Origin: Crotophaga sulcirostris
Taxonomy: Eukaryota > Chordata > Aves > Cuculiformes > Crotophagidae
DNA: 64,000 bases
NCBI GenBank assembly: GCA_013397455.1
Contig: VYZB01000116.1
Span: 836,501-900,500, forward strand
Reading direction: 5' to 3'
Positions 31,786 through 45,639 of the stretch are shown here, one piece after another (the first letter of the stretch is position 1; each line of letters opens with the position of its first letter). Below the pieces are notes generated by a model, which saw only the letters and a program-made list of their open reading frames with translations, had not been told where the DNA came from and did no database searches. Both the position numbers and the translations under genes were made by a program.

Positions 31786-33229
31786 AAATTTTTGAACAGT
31801 TCCTTAAAATTAAAATTAGGTGGGGAAAAGCTTAACTTTCAACTAGTCACAGAGCTACTTTAAATCTCTTCTTTGAAAGTTTCCCTTTGCCTGCTATCTG
31901 AATTTGCTCTCTGTTGGCTGATCAGGTTCTTGAAGAGATGAAAAAAATGCTGGCAATATTTTTTTTCTTTGCATCTTATGTCCAGAACACAAATCTAGTA
32001 GACACTGTTTTCTTGTGTGCAAGCCTGTAAGGCTTCCTATATGTTCCCATATGAGAAGCTGGTAAGTTTGATGCTGAAGTCCATACTGCCTGGATACGTG
32101 GGGTGAATTAAGCCCCTTAGACCACATCTACACTAAATTAAGTATAATACCTATGAGATGGGACCCTGGTACAGAGATGAACTGGCACAGAACAACCTGC
32201 ATCCTTCTTGTTAAACTCAGATACTCATCAAGAGAGGGTGCCTCTGTGTAAATAGTTTAAGTCCCTGTCCTGTTGGGAGAATGTTATTTGGCCCAGACCA
32301 AAAACCACGAGTGATAGAGGCAACTGATTTCTAGTGCAGAAGAGCATTTGTTGGGAATGATGAAATTACTAGTACAGATGTATCTTCAGGGAGGCCATGC
32401 TTACAGACTCCTATTCAAAAGTTCCAAGTAAATGCATAGTCTTTCTCCCGCTAAGTGCATGCTTTTGTGGTTTGTTTCATTGGATTGGGCTTTTTTGTTG
32501 TTGGTGGTTTTCTCCCATATTCACTCTCAAAATGGTTTATTTTTTGTTCTATTGCAAAATATGCTTATTACTCCTTACTTCATCGGCTTTCTATGATGCT
32601 TTCCATCAAATCTTCTTGATTCATTATGACTAGGAACGACAGCATGCTGTTCCCTCAGCCCACATATGGACAGCGTCAGATGGACAACATCCTCTGTAAT
32701 ATCATCTGCCAGTAGAGAAACTGAACCTTTAACTTCAAATACTGGCTCTTTGCCCAAATTAAATAAATGAGTGTAGACTGACCGCCATCGTTTCTGTGAA
32801 TTAACCGCTAGAGGGAGGCATGACAGACTAAGCTTATTTTATTTTTACAGACTTTGTACTGTACACAATTTTTATATACTTTACACATCTAGCTTTTCTA
32901 GTCCTTCTCTTTTCCATAAACTAAAGCCAGTTTTTATACAACCCTCACTTGTTGTAGCCATATTGGGGTATTTGTTACAGGCTGTTCATCACAGACACTG
33001 TCTCATGGCTTTGTTTTTATGAGGAGTCTAGTAAACTGTCACTGTGCTCGCAAAATATATTGCATTTTCACATAGTATGAAATTGTGGATTTTGTAGTTG
33101 GTTTTAGTAGTCAGAATTCTCCAAACATTCCTCCTCGGTAGTTTTAAGTGTAACAGAACAGGTAGTCAAACATTGCAATGGCATGTTATTTCATGTAAGG
33201 ATTTTTTTTTTCTGCTTTCAAAACTAAAA
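31786..33229 (+). other. Downstream intron, no gene seen
   Basis: AT-rich intron with short open frames on both strands and no recognisable repeat or coding family. Confidence 0.5.
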
Positions 33230-33570
33230 AACCACTGCTAGCAGTGGGAATTGATCAAACCGTAACATTTCTGTGTGACGCCCTAATAGATTCTATAATG
33301 CTGTTAGCTTGGCTTACAACATGGCAGCTAGACAGGCATATTAGCCGCATCCTTTTACATGCAGACCTTGCTGTTAAATCGTGTTTGGCTAATCTTCCCT
33401 TAGGGGAAATTGGATTTCGGCCCCTCTCTCACCTCAAAACCCACTGTAAGATATAAAATTGGTTTTTAGAAATCTCTTTTTCTCTAAGGCACTTTAATTG
33501 GCATAAGGTAGTTGCTCTTATAGAGAGACTATTGATTAGCATTTTTATTTTGCTATACTTGAAAGTACAC
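33230..33570. promoter_or_regulatory. Possible conserved non-coding element
   Basis: Non-repetitive, balanced-composition sequence with CCCTAATAGATT, TTAGCTTGGC, GGCTAATC, CACTTTAATTGGC and CTATTGATTAGC. It looks unlike the decayed, homopolymer-rich intron around it. Constraint is a guess from texture and would need a cross-species alignment. Confidence 0.17.
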
Positions 33571-36403
33571 CACTTTCAAAAGCATTTCATGAAATACCAA
33601 GGTAATAAACCTAGCAATAAAAGGCCAGAATGGAGACTAACTTGGCTTGCTTACTCCTACCTGTCTCAATTGTTTTACTTTTTTTGTTGTCAAAACTGGC
33701 AAATGGTTGAAGCTGTTTTTTTCATTCTGCTCCTCACCATCCTTTTAGTGAAACCCAAGCTGGACACTGGAGTCAGTGTCAAGTACACAGCAAGATTTGC
33801 CCCTGGAGTTGAAGGGAGCAAAGTTCGAGATCACCTTGTCTAGTGCAGCATGTTCTTCAGTGCCCACATCAGGAAAAAGCAAGCATAACTGGTGCTTAAT
33901 CTTCCCCTTCCTCCCCAGTGCTGGGATTGCTGACAGTACTGTGGCATCAAGGAAGGAAGTGGGACAAAGTCGTTAGAGAAAACAGATTATTCTACAAGAA
34001 AATCTGCATGCATCTTAGCATCTCATTTGATTTTTCCAACATACTTTATTAGACTTTTTAAAAAAAATGTTAATGCGCTATTTTATCTTTGAAAAGATGT
34101 TAAAATGCCTCATTTAGTCCTGAACACCTATTTTCAGCATAAGTACGCTGGTGACCACTCTCAGGGCTTTGTTCCTTTGGGCTTTCTTTGTTCCCAGAAA
34201 TTAAACAAGTTACAATTTTAAATGTGACAGTCCCTGAAGTTAAGTCTGTCTAATGTCTGTATCAAGACTCAGTTTTCTCTTAGTTAATGGGTTACTGACA
34301 GCCTGAAGTCAGGAAATCATATGTCTTCTAGCTACAGAGCATGTCTCGAATGCCACATTTTTTCAATTTATCTTTTGTCTTCTACTGTCTATCATATCCT
34401 AAAAGCAAAAATAACACTTGGCCTCTTTCTGTTTGCCAGCACCAGTGAAAATCAAATTTAAGTATGTTGATGGCAACACTATGTGTCTGGAAACTTGTAT
34501 ATTTGATAAAGTAAATACTCAAGTTGCCAGAGCTTTGTAGCAAAGTACTCAAGAGCAAAAATGTTGAGTGAAAACAACTTGGTGATCCCAATCCAATCTT
34601 GTTACATTGCTTATCATCAAAATCCAGGGCTTGGAAGCAGAATAATTTTGACCTAAGACGAAACATTCGTGTATTTAATCTGTGCTTTCTTTTATAGAAA
34701 CCATTATGGGGGTGCATTGCTTTGCCTGGATCTTGTGTTTAATGGCACTTTGCATCCATCTATGCCACTGAGACAGATTTAATTTTAGAATGTTTCAGAA
34801 GCGCCTTTTCACCAATCAGACATCAGCTCTATGAAATCACCATGAACTGCTTTGCTTTCTCAGCATGGCTCAGCTTTATCCTCAGTCAATAGACATCTTA
34901 TCAATCCTTGTTCAAAGACATTCTCTTGCTTCCCCTGGGCTAGTGTTAGTGATAGATAAAAAGTCTGCAAGCTTGGGTTGTGATTTGTTAGTCCCAAGTT
35001 ATTTGAGGCAAATGGATAATAAACAAATTTTGAAAGTCCACCCAGTTCATTAAAACTTGAAGCAGTCATTGGAAAGTGTGGTGGGGTTTCAGAGGGCTCT
35101 CAGCTTCACAGCGTGGCCAGTGATGATGCATGTACAAACCAAAATGTAATAGAAAGTACCTTTCTTTCATCTTCACAAAGAGGTTTTATCATACAGCCTT
35201 CAAGACCTTTAGGTCTTTCTATGTCTGAAAGAAAGATCTCGAATCTCTTGAAATTTCTTAATATAGATTCAGAACCCCTTAAGTGACTATTCCTTTGAAT
35301 CTCTGGGTTAACTCTCATTTTTGTTTTGTATTAAAGTTTCTTTTTTTATTACCTTTATACTTACAAGGGTCATTAGAGGATTATCCCTAAACTTCAGAAT
35401 ATTAGCAGTTTCTGACAGCTCCTGCTATTTCCTTTCCTATGGTTAACTTGACTTTTCACTGGAACCAAAAAATAATTTTTATCGTTGCTTTATCTTAACT
35501 CTAAAAATTTCCCTGAAGAATATCTTCAGGTTTCTTTAGTGTCAGTGAGATAGTCTTCCACCTCATATGAGACAAATGAAAGGTTTAATAAGATCAATTT
35601 TTCCTTGTTAATATTAAGAATATTCTACAGCTATGAATCAAGACTACTCTTTTAGAAGCAAATCCACTGATACTTCTTTAACAATTAGCTATTATTAGAA
35701 AATAACTTCATTTTTTTACAGATTTGTCTATGAGTATATAGGAAAAAGCATAAGGAGTACTTCTCCTTTGATGAGCATAAAGTATAAAACATTCTACAAT
35801 CAAAATATAATCTGTGAATAACTAATTGTAATCTGTGTGTATGCCCAGACAGCTTTCTTTCCCCATCCCCTAAGCTTTCAAGACAGTCATTAGTCTCAAA
35901 TAAACAGCTATTTCCAACTGGGAAAATTATAAAGAACTTTTGAGAAGGCTGGGCCGTCTGAGTATGCTCCAGTATAAGAGGGCAAATGTAAAAACGTTTA
36001 AAACAGAGAGGAATACTTTCAGGAGCCAACATGCTATGGGCTTAGGAGAAAATGAATGTGTATCAGCAGTGGTTTTAGCGTTTATTATAGTAAGGCAATG
36101 ACTGGAAAAGTACAGATAAATGGTGAAATCATACATCTGCCATCTGTTTTAGTCCATCAGATTCTTAGAAATCCAAACGTACTATCATGGAGAGACTGTT
36201 CTGCTGCTGCCTTATTTTGCTTCATTACTGTGGATGAAATGTTTCTACAGGCAGGTTTCTCAAATAATAGCAGTGCTGGATGCCTATTGTAGAGCCTGGA
36301 ACAAGAAAATTCCCCCAATCTGAAGAAGATTCCTGACTAATAGTAGCAGAGGAGTACCAGGACATTTCCAGAATTAATTTGGAAGGTCTAACAGTGGATT
36401 CCA
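33571..36403 (+). other. Downstream intron, no gene seen
   Basis: AT-rich intron. The overlapping minus-strand frames near 34382-34717 and 35685-36136 are free of recognisable domains. Confidence 0.5.
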
Positions 36404-36450
36404 TCTCTTTCTTCTGCTTCTCCTTCTCCTTCTCTTTCTCCTTCTCCTTC
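36404..36450. repeat. Polypyrimidine (CTTCTC)n tract
   Basis: Near-pure pyrimidine tract built from CTTCTC and CTTT units. Mirror-symmetric polypyrimidine of this length can adopt triplex (H-DNA) structure. The opposite strand encodes a Glu/Lys run that inflates a spurious minus-strand frame. Confidence 0.9.
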
Positions 36451-38273
36451 CATACCATCATTCTTACTTTGGTAGAACCCATCATACCACCTCCTACAAA
36501 GAGATTTGGAAGAGATAGCTCTCAGATTACAGTTTCCATGTTGTTGTTCATCAAAGGTTGCAATAAAAGTCACCAGAAATAGATTAATGGGGACAGGTTT
36601 CTGGAGGGCCCCAGCCTGTCGGAATATCAGAAGCTCAGGAATGCCAGTGGGATATAAGCAGATCACAAAGAAGTGATAGGAACTCATCGTATAACACCAA
36701 ACATTCAGCTGAGTGAATACATATAACACCTTACTGCCGAGATATTGATGGTTATTGAAATAAAGGGACCATTTTAATGGATAAACTATATTATAAGACT
36801 TAGAACTATTATAGTCCTGCGTGATTTTTCAGGTGATATAATTTATGATTATGAGAGACAGAGAAAAACTAGACAAAAATGTTTTGCTTTTGTTTAGCTG
36901 AAGGAAGCAAGGCATATATGGATAGGAATCCCCAAAACAGATGTGTGCAAAAATGTATGCATGATTTGCAGCAATTATGTATGTAAACTTGATAGTAATG
37001 CATGTGGCACATGACTAAAGATCTAAGGGGTTGCTTGATATGCACAGTTATCCACTGGTTCCAGTTTTTTACACTATGGTGTGACCAGATTAACTTCAAC
37101 CACTGTGGAACTGAGATCCTTCGAGCACACAGTAGGGGGTTTCTCCCATCTCTTTAAACAAGCATTCTTTTCCATCAACCCTGTGTTACACATAAAAATG
37201 TAAAGAAGAGTAAAAATAGCTAAATTGAAAATGCTTTGAGCTGCTTGCCTTGCCATCATGTTGTTCACATTGTTGGATCTGATTTTTAGAAAAAAAATGG
37301 AAGAAATTCTGCAAGAGGCATTTGTAGGACCTCTCCTAAGCTTATATAGCCCATCGTTTTCGTTTGAAATCTCCTTCTATTAGTATTGCATAATTTCAAA
37401 GTAGAAAGAAATCCATATGGCAGAAGGATGAGAATAACAGGATTTTCTCTTTGTTTACCTGTTATGCAAAGTAGCTGGAAAGGTAAATAGGGTTTCTCTG
37501 GAAGTACGGAGGATTTGGTTTATTTTTTTACAAAGGTTTTCTATGTTATTGTCACTTCAGCATGTTTACTTTCATCCAAAATCTGTTCAGTTTGTATTGA
37601 GAACTGAAAGAGATTTCTGAGACTTCTGTAAGGATCTGAAGCTCATATGATCACAGTATTTTGATATCAGTGGGTCTTACCATTGTTGCACTATTTTTTT
37701 AATTTGATTTGCCCATATAAACCAAATTTTGCAAAGGGTTCCTGTTCTCAAAAACTGTAATTTTTTTCTCCCAATTTCATTAAATACCTAATGAGAAGAG
37801 AGGCTTCTACATTGCCTCCACTGAAGAAATGTGGAACATCTCAGGACCATTATGAAGGCTTCACTTTTTCTATTAGAGCTCAGTCTTCCTGAAAACCAGC
37901 AAATTCAGTCATGAGACTCCTTCCCAAGAAAACCGTCCTTGCATGCTCACAGACTTACTTGTTTCTTTTACGTGAATGCCCAGTGGCCAAATGTTTTTCC
38001 CCCCTGCATTATGCTGATATAACTGAGGCATTTGGCTTGTTGACTAATAAGCATAAAATACAATTAATTGCAAGGGTTCAGGGAAATCTCAGTGAAGGAA
38101 GCTGCTTAGAGCAACATAGCTACTTAAAGTTAAGTGTCTGCAGACGAAATATTTTACCGTTGTGTGGGCCATCACATTCTTAAGTGGCAAACAGTTTGGC
38201 AGGGCTGACACTGTGCATGGCCCCAACATGCTCACTGGCTGGAACAGGTCCCTTCCCACTCATTCCCCCACCC
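36451..38273 (+). other. Downstream intron, no gene seen
   Basis: AT-rich intron with scattered short frames. Nothing recognisable. Confidence 0.5.
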
Positions 38274-38362
38274 TTTAGACAAGGAGGCCAAGACACAATG
38301 TTGTGGTGACTTGCTAAGGTTCACAGAGCATATCTGTCACACAGCTTTGAATCACAGCACTT
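38274..38362 (-). repeat. MIR/CORE-SINE-like remnant, minus strand
   Basis: ACAAGGAGGCCAAGACACA, GTGACTTGCTAAGGTTCACA and CACACAGCTTTGAATCACAG follow the reverse-complement MIR order (GAGGCACAGAG, GTAACTTGCCCAAGGTCACA, GGCAGAGCTGGGATTCGAAC). It is diverged and judged by eye. An L2-type or other CORE-SINE tail is the main alternative. Confidence 0.5.
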
Positions 38363-40339
38363 GGTCACGGCAATCTGTTCCTCTCTTCTGAAATGAGAGT
38401 AACACATGCTAGCACACATACTCATTTGGATCTCAGTCCCTAATGTTGATTTGCCAACAAGGTTTCAGTTTCTCTTCCCATCATTCCCACGTATGCTCTT
38501 TTTTTCTCCTGTATAGGACAGAGTCATGCACCAGCACAGTCCTGCATCAAACCCTGAATAGTTCTGCATGCGTTCAACTTGACATGTGGGAGCTCTACAG
38601 GGGAAGTATGTTTATGGAGGTTTAGGGTCTTGAAGTAGGTGGCACTTCATGATTTCACTGAATGATTGAAGCGGCCTTTGCAAATTAACCATTGGGACCA
38701 TACTGCATTTGTCTGGATGTTGCACTACGTTGAGTGGTCCTAAATGTAGAATGAGTCCTTGTTATCTTGACTCCAAAATTGTTTTCGCTGAGGCTTAATA
38801 CCACAGTTTCTACTGGTCTCTGATGCTGGAGTATTATGTTTTTATCATGTGCTTATATTCTTATCCTAAAACCACAATAAATAAAAAATCTTCAGTGCAG
38901 AGAATGAGGACAAGTCGGACAAGCCTGCCTGCTAAATTACTTTCCATTCCTGTGGTGGTTTCTCTGTGATTGGATTAAAAGAGGTTGTCAGTGTATGCTC
39001 ATCCTGTAACTGCCTGCCCTGTCCCCTGGCTAGGTATAAATAAAGACTTGGCAGGTTCTAGTACAGCATCTTGTTTAACCTCTACAAGTACCAATATTTA
39101 CTCAGAAATTTAAAACAATGCATTCAGCTTTCTCTTACTGGAGGGCAACAGGAGTACAAAGCGGCCAGTCATGTCCATGGCATGTCTGCTCTTCCCATGG
39201 GGTTTCCCTTTCGTTATCTCTTGGCTGTCTCCTTTTGTTTAACATAAGAACTGAATTATGAACTGCTCAGGAATTCCAGACTCATTACCACAGTCTGCTT
39301 TGCAGAGAGCTTTCTGTTAGCTATTCAGTGATCGCCGTTATCTTACCCCTCAGAATGGAGCTAGAAATGAGACATTTGCCGTTTTGTTTTTTCCAGCAGT
39401 TGAGTATCATGATAGCCACACTCACAAATCTATGGAGTTGTGCTTTCATTATGCAAACCCTTTTCCCTGGTTCCTCTAACTTTTGCTGTTGTTGTTAAGA
39501 GTGCAAAGGATTTAATCATGTGTATGGGTAAAACAGCATAAAAGAAAACGCTTGGATATTCTGCATACTAAAAACAAAGTTCACTTATTAAGTTTAGAAT
39601 ATTAACATCATTGCACAGTATTTCCCTCACGTTTTCTCATCAGAGAAAAGGGTTTAAAATCCTTACAAGGGCATATGAATGGGATTGATTCCTAAAAAGT
39701 GCATTTTTACTAAAAGAAAAAAAAAATCTTCACCTCTGAAATGGTATTTATCAAGCAGCTTGGAATGAAGATACATAGCTTGAGAAAGCCATTGAGTACA
39801 CAGCAGCAAAAAATAAATTATAGTACCTCTGCATGGTCTAGATATTGAAGAAGACCCCTCTGCCCATTCCTTTGTTCCCTGAATCCCTAAGCCTTCCCCC
39901 TGCTTTCACCATGATACTTCTGCAATCTCTTTGGGCTGCTGTGGCTTCCTACCAGCCACAGTCTGTCTCATTGTTGCCCTCCAGCCCAAGCACTGCAATC
40001 CACTCTGTTTGCTTTTATTTTCTTTTACCCTGACCATTGTCTGTGCCCCTGTTCCTAGAGGGACTTAGGAATTAGCATGCCAATCCACCAGAGTCAGGCT
40101 CTGGGCTGGATTTAGGAGCTGGGCTTTAAGAACAGGGATCACAAAGGGCAACTAGCACAGCAGGGCATGACAGGTAGGACAGGTAATATGAAAGAACAAA
40201 AAAAAAAAACGTGTAAAATCTCACCTGTCTTGAAGACCTGTGATCTTTTTGGAATACTGGATTCACACCCTCAAATATTTAGACCTTTAATTCATGGATG
40301 ACCAAGTAGAGGGATGATGGCAAGGAAGAACAGCCTGTT
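38363..40339 (+). other. Downstream intron, no gene seen
   Basis: AT-rich intron; A-rich tracts at 39713-39726 and 40199-40210. No coding signal. Confidence 0.5.
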
Positions 40340-40435
40340 GGATTGAGATCTTGGCTGATAAATAGGAAACCTAGACTCAGTTCCCTGCTCTGAGTTAGGG
40401 ACTCAAACTCATGTCTCCCACCTCTCAGAGGAACA
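40340..40435. repeat. Possible ancient tRNA-derived repeat remnant
   Basis: GGATTGAGATCTTGGCTG, CCTAGACTCAGTTCCCTGCT and GGGACTCAAACTCATGTCTC then CCACCTCTCAGAGG resemble a dispersed old tetrapod repeat with a GGACTTGAACCCAGGTCTCCCA core. The family assignment is from memory and weak. Confidence 0.25.
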
Positions 40436-43400
40436 ACCAGCCGCAGTCGCGTTGGTGTGAACACCCTCTGTTGAACTTAGGCTGTTTTGCATGGCAGTCA
40501 TGGAGCTAGAAGATCAGGCAAGGACATCATGACCCACTAAATCATCTGTGAGCATGGGAGAGGACCTAAATTTTGATGCCCTCTGTGGATCTGTTGGAGC
40601 TGCTTTGTAGAAAACAGAAGTTACAAGAAAGCTGTAGCACCAGGACATCCCTCATGGGAGAAGCAACTGGGAAGGTTGCATAACTGACAGCACAGGGCTT
40701 GGTTTAACTGAAGATACAAAGGGGTCTTCTGGAGCGGTGAGACAAGAAGGCAGGAAATTCAGAGATGTGGGACAGGATATGGTTGTGGGGAGGCTGCAGT
40801 CCCTCCAGCCAAGGGGCCTTTCCACTGGCCATCCAAGCACCTAACTGTGCTCAGCTGTACTTCAAGGCATCCTGGTTCTGCTGATTACCATGAATGGCTG
40901 TGGCTGCAGTGCCATTTCACTTTTTAACCTCACTAATGATCCAAGCCACAGCTCTGCTGTGGGCTGGACATGTGTCTAGTTAAGTCCTCTTGTCGTAAAG
41001 CAGGCTGACAAGATGGTCTGTGCAGAGCCTGGAAATAATTTTCCAGTTCTTTTATCTGAACTTCTTGGTGATATTCTCAGTATGTGAGCAAGAAAGATTT
41101 GATGGAAAGGCTAAGGCTATCATTCATTGAAGATATAACAGGCTCCTAGGCGACTGGCTGAGATCCTGTAGGACTGACAATTTTGAGGCTGCCAAGATTT
41201 GCTTTAATTATATATATTGTGTAATTAATGCAACGTGAGATACATGTATATATTTAATAGTGTAAGGGTGTCTGGAGTCTTCTGTAAGTTAATAAATAAC
41301 CTGAATTAATAAATAAAGCAAACACATGGGGCTACTCATAAAGAGAACTGCAAAGCAGCACAGGGAGGGAGGGGGCTGCAGCTTTCTGCATATGCACTTG
41401 GAAGGATCAGATTTTATGAGTTCCCTGAAAAATGCCCTGATGTTCTGTTTGGTCGTGGAGGTGAGTTAAGACATTCACAGTGACCTGTGACGCTCTACTT
41501 AATCTGGGTTTCGCGGGTCTAAAGGAAACCTTTCTCTTATGCATGGACATAACAGCTGAAATTAGGGGAAACATTTCTGGTGAAGATTTCAAAGGTAGAA
41601 AACCAGCACACTGGAGGTTGCCTCAACCGTTGCCTTCTGGAATATATCAGCTGGAAATGAGATCAAAATGTCACATCTCTGCATGATGGGGTTGTAGTTG
41701 GGTTGATTTCAGGTCCTAGCTGTTAAAATGGGTCTTAGTACAAAGCTTGTTGAACAATTGCATGGTGATCAGAGAACAACTATCAATCAATTTGTAAAAT
41801 ACAGCCTGATATGCATACTTTCTGCTACATAGTCTTTTATAGTTTAATCTTAAGGCTCAAAATATACTAATGATACACAACTTAGATATATAAATTAGTA
41901 AATCCACACTATTGTTGCCTTTATTCCACAGAGTATCAGTCTTGCCTTGGCTACTTTGAAGCTGTGTTTCTAAATCAAATGCACGATATATCTGTCCAGC
42001 TTTCTTGCTGGAAAACATTAACTTGGAATTTTATTGTTGCTGCTAAAGAAACTGTGCTGCTCAGACTGTCAAAGCAAAGAGAAAGTTTCACAGATGCTGT
42101 ACTTCCTTATGAGTGTCTGTGTGTTTTCCCACATTGAGACGGGATTAGGGGAGCATCAAATGGAGTTTTCAGTGTTATCAGTAGCTGGTTATAGAAAACC
42201 ATGCAAAATTAAGATTCAGAAAGGATGGCTACTTCACAGCAGTGAGTGGAGATCCTCTGGTTAGACCTTCTTGCCTAAAGAAAACAGAAAGTTTCACCTC
42301 CAGTGCCCCTAAACCAAAATGAAGGCTACAGGAGCAAGTGAACAAAAATATATTCAAAACCAAAGGGAGGGATTTACATGGGAGGTGCTGTGTGGAAGGA
42401 GACCACAAGGTTGCAAAAGACCTTTGCTTACTGGAGCAAGAGGAGAAGAAAAATAAGATATATCCTCTTAAATCTGCAGTAAGTCACCACAGGTCATGTT
42501 TTACGGGGATGTTATTGCATGTTTTCTGTGTACCTTGGCGAATAAAACTGTATGCATCTGATTAGATTAGTTAGTACTGGGAGTGTAAGGTAAGAGCATA
42601 AATTGAATGTAATTATTTCTAAAGGAAATTATATTCCTGCTGCTTTCTGTCTGTCTGCTGTCCTCTATCTTTTTATTTTTATTGTCTCTTTTATCTTGGT
42701 TCTAAGATGGCTTTCACACCGTATCTACCTTGCAATCCCCTGGTTTGTATGAAGGCAATTCACAGCTCAGTGCATTGCCTGTCTTCTCTGATTGTTTACA
42801 ACTGGTTTATTAACCAGGCTTTGTCTTGGACTATCTTTGCTTCATCAGGAGGGAGGGGGAGAGCACAGTTCTTCATTTTGCATTAAGCATGTGTGCTGAT
42901 GTGGAAATATCCAACCATACCCCTCAGCGCAGATATCTGTGTGAAAATGAAACCAACTTTTATAGGAAAAAAATTAATTTATTACCAATGCAAGGTTATT
43001 ACTTGGACCATATAATCCAGTGTAAGTATGTGATATTGCCTCCACCTAAGAGTCCTGTGTTCCTGATTAAAAAGTGCCAGAGGGGAGTATATGCCTTGCA
43101 ACCACTTATCTGCCCCGTTTTCAATTTCACCTGCTACAATATTCCATTTGAACTCTTTCTTAGAATTTTCCAGCTGAAGTGAAATATTTGACTTTCGCAT
43201 TGGGCTGCAATTTTGGGGTGAGAGGGCAGGAGCTTGAGAAATTTCTTCCTTTTCCCCGCTGCCTTCCTGTTCCTTTCCCCTAGAAATATGTTGCCGTAAG
43301 TGCCTTTGGCAAAATAGTGATTAGCTATAATGAAGATCTGTCTGAGAGAGATTACTGCCTTTATGAGGTGGCATTTTTCAATGTGACTGTGCCTGTACCT

Positions 43401-45639
43401 TCTAGGCAGTTTGCTTTCTTTGTCCACAATTATATTTATTTATTTTGTTCTATAGTTTTAAATACCAAGGCTCAGCCAAGCTGATTTATTCATATTATTT
43501 AAGTAGACACAATATGTAATGTATTGTGCCACATGTTATAACATTATATATTATTGTCTTTGCCCTCTACAATAATAAGCCCATGTATAACTATCCACTT
43601 GCTCCCCAGACTCCCAAGAAGAGAGTTATGCTTTGTAGCAAGATTGAAAAACTGTGTTGATAGATGCATCTAGTATAATGATTTTCGTATCTCCCCGGGG
43701 CTCCAGACCTGTTTCCTGGGGTGAGATTCATCTCACCTCACTTCAGGCAATCTACAGGGTAGATGTTGACATTTGAAGCAGTTGTCATGGTCTTTTTCCA
43801 GTCAGTGGAGGTCTAGACAAGAGCATTAATAGAGTCTGGGGCCATTAGTCTGATCCTCAAAATGTGGATTGTACATGTGACTCCATTTGCTCTCTTGACT
43901 GTATCTCCACTGTCTGAGATCCATGAACAACCGGCTCAGTTTACACTAAGTCAGATGGATCCCAACCCTTATGTCCTGCTAAAATCTCAACCTGTAACTC
44001 TGCAGATGTCTTACCGTTAGATCCTTTTACTCACAACCAGTTATTTACTACCTCCTTTACTCAAGTATCATCTCAAGTATTGTGTTCGATATGTTTCTCT
44101 CCTTCCTCCCAGCCAGGTTGAATGGACAAGTCTTGCAGCTTTTTCTGCTTTTCCATAATACAGGATTTCCTGGTGATCCTCATAGCCTGAGCTCTTTTCC
44201 CAACACTCTTTATGTCATATCTCAACCACTAGAGATTCATTTTCTTTGGCTTTAACACAACCAGGCCTGTTCCTTTTAGAGCTTTAAGGAAGCTACTGGA
44301 ATGACTGCAGACTGTCTTCAGGTTGCCCAACTTCATGAATCTCTCTGTTGCCCTCAATTTTTCTGCTTCATCAAATAAGTTACCTGCATTCACATTAAAG
44401 GATATTAAAAGTCTATACCTTTCCTGTCTGCTAATTTTTATTCACTGCTCTTTACTACTGAAGGAGCCACTGTGCTCAGACATCATACCTGACACATCAT
44501 ATCTGCTTAGGAGACCGTCTCTTTCCTTTTCAGCTGAGCACTTTCTTTTGTCATGCTGCTTCTTACACTGTGGAAATATGCCTATAAGCATCTCTAAGAG
44601 CAGCACATAGTTCTCCTTCCAGTCCATCTGGAAAACTCTCCTCCTGTGTGTTTAGCAGGGTCTTAAAGGTAGCTCTAGGAGGTCTGTACTTAGGCACAAG
44701 CTGTGTCACTGTAAGGATACCTCCATGTCCATGGCTAATACACACATCTGTACCTTTGAGCTGCCTGTCCCCTTGGAAGAGTAATGTCAACATGAACTTT
44801 CCCCTTGAGCCAGGCAACATTTTGACCGTATGCAGTGGTTCTCATCTACGCTTCCATTTTGACTGAAACCCTGTAGGAACCTTTTACAGGCTTGGTGTTC
44901 ACATTTCCTGTTGCTTGAATAAACTTTATTCTTACTTGCATTACTTTGCCCTTCCCAGTAGTCACCCATTCATTTTCTGAAGCTGTACTTCTGCCTCCCA
45001 CCGCACACTCACACACACTGCAAAAATAAGGAGAAATCATTTCTTTCTTTTAAAACGTGGGTACACACAGGACCGACCACATCTTCACCTTTTGAGAGTA
45101 TTGCTTTGTTAACATCATTTTCAATAGAAGTCTTTATCTGTGCTTTTACAGGTCTGGCGTTTTTAACCTTTTGCAGTATGTTCTTGGACTTATGGTTTTA
45201 ACCAGATCCATTATTATCTAAATACTGGGGAAGTAGGCAAGGGAGGAAAGAGAGAATGACAAGTGACTCCTTAAAGTGCTGTTCTCGGTAGCTCTTTACA
45301 ATATACATTAGGAACAGCGGGGAGAAGAGTTTTCATGGTAGATCTGAGCCTGTTAAAAAAGAAGTCATGGTGCATAGTCTCAAAAAAAAATGAGACTGGT
45401 TCATATCTGTCACCATCGGTCTTGGCATTTCGTGTTTGCATACGGCGATCCCGTTGTGCATAGTCTAGACAGAGCAGTGTCAGGTTTGCCCCTGCTGCTT
45501 TACAGTCATGCTGGCTATAGTTTGCTTATGAACAAAATCTCTTTAGGTGTTTTGGGATGCGCAAGGCTTAAGATCTTAAAACGCTGCTCTCTAGAGTGTA
45601 TGTTCCTATTAATGACCCCATAAAGATCCCCTTATTTAT
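40436..45639 (+). other. Downstream intron, no gene seen
   Basis: Intron of variable composition. The stretch 43700-44960 is pyrimidine-leaning with several plus-strand frames of 60-95 codons, none with a recognisable domain or splice pair. AT-alternating sequence sits around 41205-41235. Confidence 0.5.

Noticed and set aside
36225..36729. Minus-strand frames with a Glu/Lys-rich run
   Set aside because: The charged run is produced by the polypyrimidine simple repeat, not by a coding domain.
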